Of a stretch of 64,000 nt of DNA, positions 59,832 through 64,000 are shown one piece after another. The DNA comes from Mycolicibacterium austroafricanum. Lineage in GTDB: Bacteria; Actinomycetota; Actinomycetes; Mycobacteriales; Mycobacteriaceae. The stretch's first letter is position 1. Each line of letters begins with the position of its first letter. Under the pieces are notes generated by a model, which did not search any database, was not told where the DNA came from, and was given only the letters and a program-made list of their open reading frames with translations. Location of the stretch: contig NZ_HG964450.1 of NCBI RefSeq assembly GCF_000612725.1, positions 276,327 to 340,326 of the forward strand, read 5' to 3'. The position numbers and the translations under genes are program-made.

Positions 59832-60554
59832 ATGACCATAGCCGGCTATTGCGTTCTGGCAGCAGCCATCCTGTTCGCCTCCGCGTTGCAGGCGTCGATC
59901 GGATTCGGGATCGGGATGTTCGCGGCGCCGATCGTCGCGCTGGTCGACCCCTCGCTGATCCCCGCCACGCTGATCATGTTGGCGACGCTGGTCACGCTGA
60001 TCGTCGTGGTCCGCGAACGGGAGGCGATCGACCTACGCGGCACGGGCTGGGCACTGGTCGGCAGGGTTCCGGGGACGGTCGCGGGCGCACTGCTGCTGGC
60101 CGCGCTTCCGCACCGCGCCCTGTCGATCCTGCTGGCCGGGGTGGTGCTGGGCGGGGTGGTACTGACCAGCAGCGGCTGGATCCCGGCACCGCGACGACGC
60201 AATGTCGTGGCGGCCGGCGCGGCATCGGGACTGCTCGGCACCGCGACGGCCATCGGTGGTCCGCCGATGGCGCTGGTGTGGCAACGCAGCAGCGGCGCCC
60301 AGCTGCGCGGCACGATGAGCGGCTTCTTCCTGACCGGCTCGCTGATGTCCCTGGTGGTACTCAGCCTCACCGGCGCGGTGAACCAGCGCACGTGGTGGGG
60401 GTTCGCGGTGCTGGCGCCGGCGGCAATGCTGGGCTATCTGCTGTCCCATGTGCTCAACCGGCACCTGAACCGGCAGCGGCTGCGGTGGCTGGCGATCGCG
60501 GTGTCGGCGGCGGGCGCCATCCTGCTGATCGGCCGGGAACTGCTCGCGATCTGA
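59832..60554 (+). CDS. TauE/SafE-family (sulfite/organic anion exporter) membrane protein
   Basis: A 240-residue integral membrane protein with about seven to eight helices. It has the two inverted family halves: SALQASIGFGIGMFAAPIVAL near the start and GLLGTATAIGGPPMALVWQ in the middle. TauE/SafE proteins export sulfite, sulfoacetate or other small anions, so it could move an organic acid in this catabolic region. ATG at 59832 is the third of three repeated ATGs. It ends 11 bases before the IclR gene. Confidence 0.9.
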   Translation: MTIAGYCVLAAAILFASALQASIGFGIGMFAAPIVALVDPSLIPATLIMLATLVTLIVVVREREAIDLRGTGWALVGRVPGTVAGALLLAALPHRALSILLAGVVLGGVVLTSSGWIPAPRRRNVVAAGAASGLLGTATAIGGPPMALVWQRSSGAQLRGTMSGFFLTGSLMSLVVLSLTGAVNQRTWWGFAVLAPAAMLGYLLSHVLNRHLNRQRLRWLAIAVSAAGAILLIGRELLAI

Positions 60555-60564
60555 GGAGCGCGGC

Positions 60565-61365
60565 GTGACCGAGCCCGACATCTCGGTACGTAAGGTCAAA
60601 TCTGCCGTACGCACCGTCGAGCTGCTGGAGTACCTGGCCGCGCGCCCGGACGATCCGGCGCGGCTGCGCGAGATCAGCGACGCGCTCGACATGCCGCGCA
60701 GCAGTGCCCATGCGCTGCTGCGCACCCTGGTCTGCCAGGGCTGGGTGCGCAGCGACCCCACCGGGACCCTCTACGGGATCGGTATCCGCGCGTTACTGGT
60801 GGGCACCAGCTACCTCGACAGCGACCCGTACCTGCCGCTGATCACCCCGTTCCTGGAGGATCTGCGCGCCGAGCTGGACGAGACGTTCCACCTCGGCCGC
60901 CTCGACGGCACCGACATCGTCTATCTGGCCACCCGCGAATCCACCCAGTACACGCGGACATCCAGCCGCGTCGGTAGACGTCTGCCCGCCTACGCCACGT
61001 CACTGGGCAAGGCGCTGCTGGCTGAGCGGTTCGGCACCGAACGGGACGAACACGTCCCGGCCGCGCTGAAAAGCCTGACGCCGCACACGATCACCGATCG
61101 CACCGAGCTCGACCACGCGCTCGACGAGGTCCGGATCCGCGGCTACGCCTGTGACGACGAGGAGAACACCACCGGGCTGCGGTGCTTCGCGGTGCCGCTG
61201 CGCTACTGCAGGCCCGCCCAGGACGCGATCAGCGCCTCGGTACCCGTGGAACGACTCGACCCGCAGCGCCAGCGCGAGATCATCGACGCGCTGCGCGCCG
61301 TCGGAGACAAAGTGTCTCGGGTGGTGCGTCCACTGGCCAACGGCGACAAATGGTTCGCGTCATGA
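60565..61365 (+). CDS. IclR-family transcriptional regulator
   Basis: A 266-residue IclR regulator, start GTG with GAGGAG just before it. The winged helix is about residues 10-75 (LLEYLAARPDDPARLREISD, LDMPRSSAHALLRTLV), followed by the effector-binding GAF-like domain with ETFHLGRLDGTDIVYLAT and AYATSLGKALLA. IclR proteins often control sugar-acid use. Placed between the transporter genes and gudD on the same strand, it probably regulates this segment in response to an aldarate or a breakdown product. Confidence 0.93.
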   Translation: MTEPDISVRKVKSAVRTVELLEYLAARPDDPARLREISDALDMPRSSAHALLRTLVCQGWVRSDPTGTLYGIGIRALLVGTSYLDSDPYLPLITPFLEDLRAELDETFHLGRLDGTDIVYLATRESTQYTRTSSRVGRRLPAYATSLGKALLAERFGTERDEHVPAALKSLTPHTITDRTELDHALDEVRIRGYACDDEENTTGLRCFAVPLRYCRPAQDAISASVPVERLDPQRQREIIDALRAVGDKVSRVVRPLANGDKWFAS

Positions 61366-61386
61366 CAGAAATCGGAAGGTGAACCC

Positions 61387-62724
61387 ATGAAGACCCCTGT
61401 CATCACCGACGTCACCGTTGTACCGATCGCCGGTCACGACAGCATGCTGTTGAACCTGTCCGGCGCGCACGGCCCGTTCTTCACCCGCAACCTCGTCATC
61501 GTCGAGGACTCCGAAGGCAACACCGGCGTCGGCGAGGTGCCGGGCGGTGAGCCGATCCGCCGGACGCTGCAGGATGCGCGAGGGATCGTCACCGGCCGCA
61601 GCATCGGCGACTACCACGCCGTCCTCAACGAGATGCGCCGCACCTTCGCCGACCGCGACGCCGGCGGTCGCGGCACCCAGACCTTCGACCTGCGGGTGAC
61701 CGTACATGCAGTCACCGCAATCGAATCCGCGCTGCTGGACCTGCTCGGCCAGCACCTGGAGGTGCCGGTGGCCGCGCTGCTCGGCGACGGGCAGCAGCGG
61801 TCGCGGGTGCAGGCGCTGGGTTACCTGTTCTTCGTCGGGGACCGCACCCGGACCGACCTCGCGTACCGCTCCCCGTCCGACGAGGAGCCTGGGGCCGACG
61901 ACTGGTTCACCGTCCGCCACGAGGAGGCGATGACCCCCGACGCGGTGGTCCGACTCGCCGAGGCCGCCCGCGCCCGCTACGGGTTCGCCGACTTCAAGCT
62001 CAAGGGTGGTGTGCTGCCCGCGGCCGACGAGGCCAAAGCGGTCATCGCGCTGGCCGAGCGGTTCCCCGATTCTCGAATCACGCTGGACCCCAACGGAGGC
62101 TGGCTGCTGGCCGACGCGATCAGGACATGCCGCGAGCTCAAAGACGTGCTGGCCTACGCCGAGGACCCGGTCGGACCGGAAGGCGGGTTCTCCGGACGCG
62201 AGGTGATGGCAGAGTTCAAGCGCGCCACCGGCCTGCCGACCGCGACCAACATGATCGCCACCGACTGGCGAGAGATGGGTCATGCCATCCGATCCGGCGC
62301 CGTGGACATCCCGCTGGCCGACCCGCACTTCTGGACGATGACCGGCTCTGTGCGCGTCGCGCAGCTCTGCGATGCCTGGGGACTGACATGGGGTTCGCAC
62401 TCCAACAACCACTTCGACGTTTCGCTGGCGATGTTCACCCATGTCGCCGCCGCCGCGCCCGGTGACATCACCGCGATCGACACACACTGGATCTGGCAGG
62501 ACGGCCAGGCGATCACCACGAATCCGTACCCGATCGTCGACGGCTACCTGAGCGTGCCGGACGCCCCCGGCCTCGGCGTCACGCTCGATGAGCCCGCGGT
62601 GCAGGCCGCGCACGCGCTGTACCAACGGGAGGGGCTCGGCGGCCGTGACGACACCGTCGCGATGCAGTACCTCATCCCGGGCTGGACGTTCGACGGCAAG
62701 CGACCCGCGCTGGACCGGGGATGA
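61387..62724 (+). CDS. gudD: D-glucarate dehydratase
   Basis: A 445-residue enolase-superfamily enzyme with the length and order of E. coli GudD. KxK is FKLKGG (K204, K206), metal ligands lie in LDPNGG, AEDP and TATNM, and the His base in GSHSNNHFD (H338). It dehydrates D-glucarate to 5-keto-4-deoxyglucarate, which kdgD at 47325 then processes. The conserved [16 protein letters not shown] block supports glucarate. It lies 22 bases after the IclR gene and two bases before a hydroxyacid dehydrogenase gene. Confidence 0.95.
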   Translation: MKTPVITDVTVVPIAGHDSMLLNLSGAHGPFFTRNLVIVEDSEGNTGVGEVPGGEPIRRTLQDARGIVTGRSIGDYHAVLNEMRRTFADRDAGGRGTQTFDLRVTVHAVTAIESALLDLLGQHLEVPVAALLGDGQQRSRVQALGYLFFVGDRTRTDLAYRSPSDEEPGADDWFTVRHEEAMTPDAVVRLAEAARARYGFADFKLKGGVLPAADEAKAVIALAERFPDSRITLDPNGGWLLADAIRTCRELKDVLAYAEDPVGPEGGFSGREVMAEFKRATGLPTATNMIATDWREMGHAIRSGAVDIPLADPHFWTMTGSVRVAQLCDAWGLTWGSHSNNHFDVSLAMFTHVAAAAPGDITAIDTHWIWQDGQAITTNPYPIVDGYLSVPDAPGLGVTLDEPAVQAAHALYQREGLGGRDDTVAMQYLIPGWTFDGKRPALDRG

Positions 62725-62725
62725 C

Positions 62726-63691
62726 GTGAGAGTCCTTGTGGTCGACCCCAACCTGGTGCCGCACCGGGAGCGTCTCGAAGCCGCGATGCCACCCGGGACG
62801 GAGGTCCGCTGGCACGTCGCAGGTGTGCCAGAGGACGAACTGCGCAAAGCCGAGGTGTTCGTCGGCAGCCGGTTCACCGCCGAGATGGCCCGTCTTGCCG
62901 AGAACCTGCGGCTGCTGCACCCCGCGGCGGCCGGCACCGACAAGATCGATCTGTCGGCGCTGCCGGCGGATGTACTGGTGGCCAACACATTCCACCATGA
63001 GCGATCGATCGCCGAGTACGTGGTAGGCGCTGCGGTGATGTTGCGCCGCGACTTTCTCACCCAGGATGCGCGGCTGCGTGACGGGGTCTGGGCCAGCTCG
63101 GTGTACGACAGCACCGTTCCGCAGCCGTCCACCCTCGCCGACGCCCACGTCGGCTTCGTCGGGTTCGGCCACATCGGTCGGCACACCTGGAAGCTGTTGC
63201 AGGTGTTCGGGTGTACTGCCGCTGCGGTCACCGGATCGGGTCGGGTAGCCGACGACGCCGGGCTGGCCTGGGTGGACGACACCGGCAAGCTGGAGCGGTT
63301 GATGCGCGAATGCGACGTGGTCGTGGTGTCCGCACCGCTGAACCGCCACACCGAGGGCATGATCGGCGCAGCCGAGCTGAAGGCGCTCGGGCCCGACGGT
63401 GTGTTGATCAACGTGGGCCGGGGTCCGCTGGTACAGGAGCGGGCTCTGTACGACGCGCTGGCCGGCGGCGCCATCAAAGCTGCAGCCGTGGACGTCTGGT
63501 ATCGCTACCCGGCCGACGGAACCGGTTGCGCGCCAAGTGATCTACCGTTCGCGACGCTGCCCGGCATCCTGATGACCCCGCACACGTCGGGCGTCACCAC
63601 CGACACCTTCAAGGGCCGCGTCGACGACGTCGCCGCCAACATCGGTCGGCTTCAGCGCGGCGAACCCCTGCGCAACCTCGTCCCACACTGA
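62726..63691 (+). CDS. D-isomer-specific 2-hydroxyacid dehydrogenase, second gene
   Basis: A 321-residue NAD-dependent dehydrogenase with the Rossmann motif VGFVGFGHIGRHT, then INVGRGPLVQERAL, VDVWYRYPADGTG and the His of MTPHTSG. It is only distantly like the gene at 52849-53823. GTG at 62726 lies two bases after the gudD stop, so it is the distal gene of that operon and may reduce a keto acid made from aldarate. Confidence 0.88.
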   Translation: MRVLVVDPNLVPHRERLEAAMPPGTEVRWHVAGVPEDELRKAEVFVGSRFTAEMARLAENLRLLHPAAAGTDKIDLSALPADVLVANTFHHERSIAEYVVGAAVMLRRDFLTQDARLRDGVWASSVYDSTVPQPSTLADAHVGFVGFGHIGRHTWKLLQVFGCTAAAVTGSGRVADDAGLAWVDDTGKLERLMRECDVVVVSAPLNRHTEGMIGAAELKALGPDGVLINVGRGPLVQERALYDALAGGAIKAAAVDVWYRYPADGTGCAPSDLPFATLPGILMTPHTSGVTTDTFKGRVDDVAANIGRLQRGEPLRNLVPH

Positions 63692-63760
63692 CCGCCGGGA
63701 TTTGCGCTGCGCTTTCGGCGATGTGACGCGCGTGGGACGCGATTTCGGCGCAGAAGGGGG

Positions 63761-64000
63761 TCAGTACTCGGGTTCGTGGAAGCGGTTGATGATCGGGATG
63801 CGCTCGATGATGCGGTCGCGCAGCCTCGGCTGCTGCGGCGCCGGCGGCACGTAGGCCGGCTGCTGTGCCGGCGGAACGTAGGCCGGCACCTGCGCGGGCG
63901 GAACGTACGCGGGCGCCGCGGGAGCGGGCGGAAGATAGTTGGCCGGCGGGGGCGGCGGCACATAGGCCGGCGCGGGCGCGACGACCGGCGGCGGCGCCAG
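63761..64000 (-). CDS. Proline-rich protein, N-terminus cut by window edge
   Basis: Only the last 79 residues are visible. They consist of Pro/Ala/Tyr-rich repeats (PAYVPPAQ, about four times) and a conserved-looking basic end RLRDRIIERIPIINRFHEP then EY. The open frame continues past base 64000. Such tails occur in cell-envelope or secreted mycobacterial proteins. The family cannot be named from this part. It converges with the dehydrogenase gene. Confidence 0.7.
   Translation of the reverse strand: MAPPPVVAPAPAYVPPPPPANYLPPAPAAPAYVPPAQVPAYVPPAQQPAYVPPAPQQPRLRDRIIERIPIINRFHEPEY

Noticed and set aside
63692..63760. Possible palindrome between the last dehydrogenase and the proline-rich gene
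   Set aside because: GATTTGCGCTGCGC and GCGATTTCGGCGC look related to the other terminator-like elements, but the arms do not pair well enough.
1..64000. CRISPR array, prophage, insertion sequence or tRNA
   Set aside because: No spaced identical repeats, no phage or transposase genes and no cloverleaf with CCA-type end were seen by eye.

Overview
The window is chromosomal DNA of a fast-growing actinomycete, almost certainly a Mycobacterium/Mycolicibacterium. It has high GC, many GTG/TTG starts and leaderless TANNNT promoters. It carries MmpS/MmpL transporters, a WS/DGAT acyltransferase, DesA3-type desaturases, a fatty-acyl-AMP ligase, PknD/E-type kinases, a WXG-type secreted protein, GAF-ANTAR proteins and several small mycobacterial families of unknown function. 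I see no tRNA, rRNA, CRISPR array, prophage or insertion sequence.

Left part (1-16 kb): a partial serine beta-lactamase-like hydrolase, a slipin, a small membrane protein, a class A penicillin-binding protein with a PASTA domain, and a secreted acyl-esterase pseudogene with one frameshift and one nonsense codon. Then come a Ser/Thr kinase, a WS/DGAT, a WXG-like protein coupled to a membrane protein, an XRE regulator with an SDR, and two tandem TetR paralogues. Four copies of an imperfect palindrome lie at gene borders here, two of them followed by short tandem repeats.

Middle (16-35 kb): mmpS-mmpL plus a secreted small protein. A desaturase and a coupled operon of a GT4 glycosyltransferase, an (alpha/alpha)6-like protein and a GH130 enzyme follow. 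After these are a fatty-acyl-AMP ligase and three GAF-ANTAR regulators. A second desaturase and a second GT4 gene, this one coupled to a transglutaminase-like gene, repeat the desaturase/GT4 theme.

35-45 kb: the intact acyl-esterase paralogue, a cold-shock gene with a textbook terminator, and a run of stress-type small genes (DUF5994-like, RsbW-like, DUF6480-like, CsbD-like, coiled coil). It also holds a P450 and a kinase whose extracellular part is an amino-acid-type solute-binding domain.

Right part (45.6-63.7 kb): an aldarate (D-glucarate) catabolic region. It encodes alpha-ketoglutarate semialdehyde dehydrogenase, 5-dehydro-4-deoxyglucarate dehydratase, two glucarate-dehydratase-type enolases, LysR and IclR regulators and two 2-hydroxyacid dehydrogenases. 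A complete five-gene oligopeptide-type ABC importer and a TauE exporter are embedded in it. A PhoD phosphatase and a Cys-rich mini-protein sit in the middle. The window ends inside a proline-rich gene.
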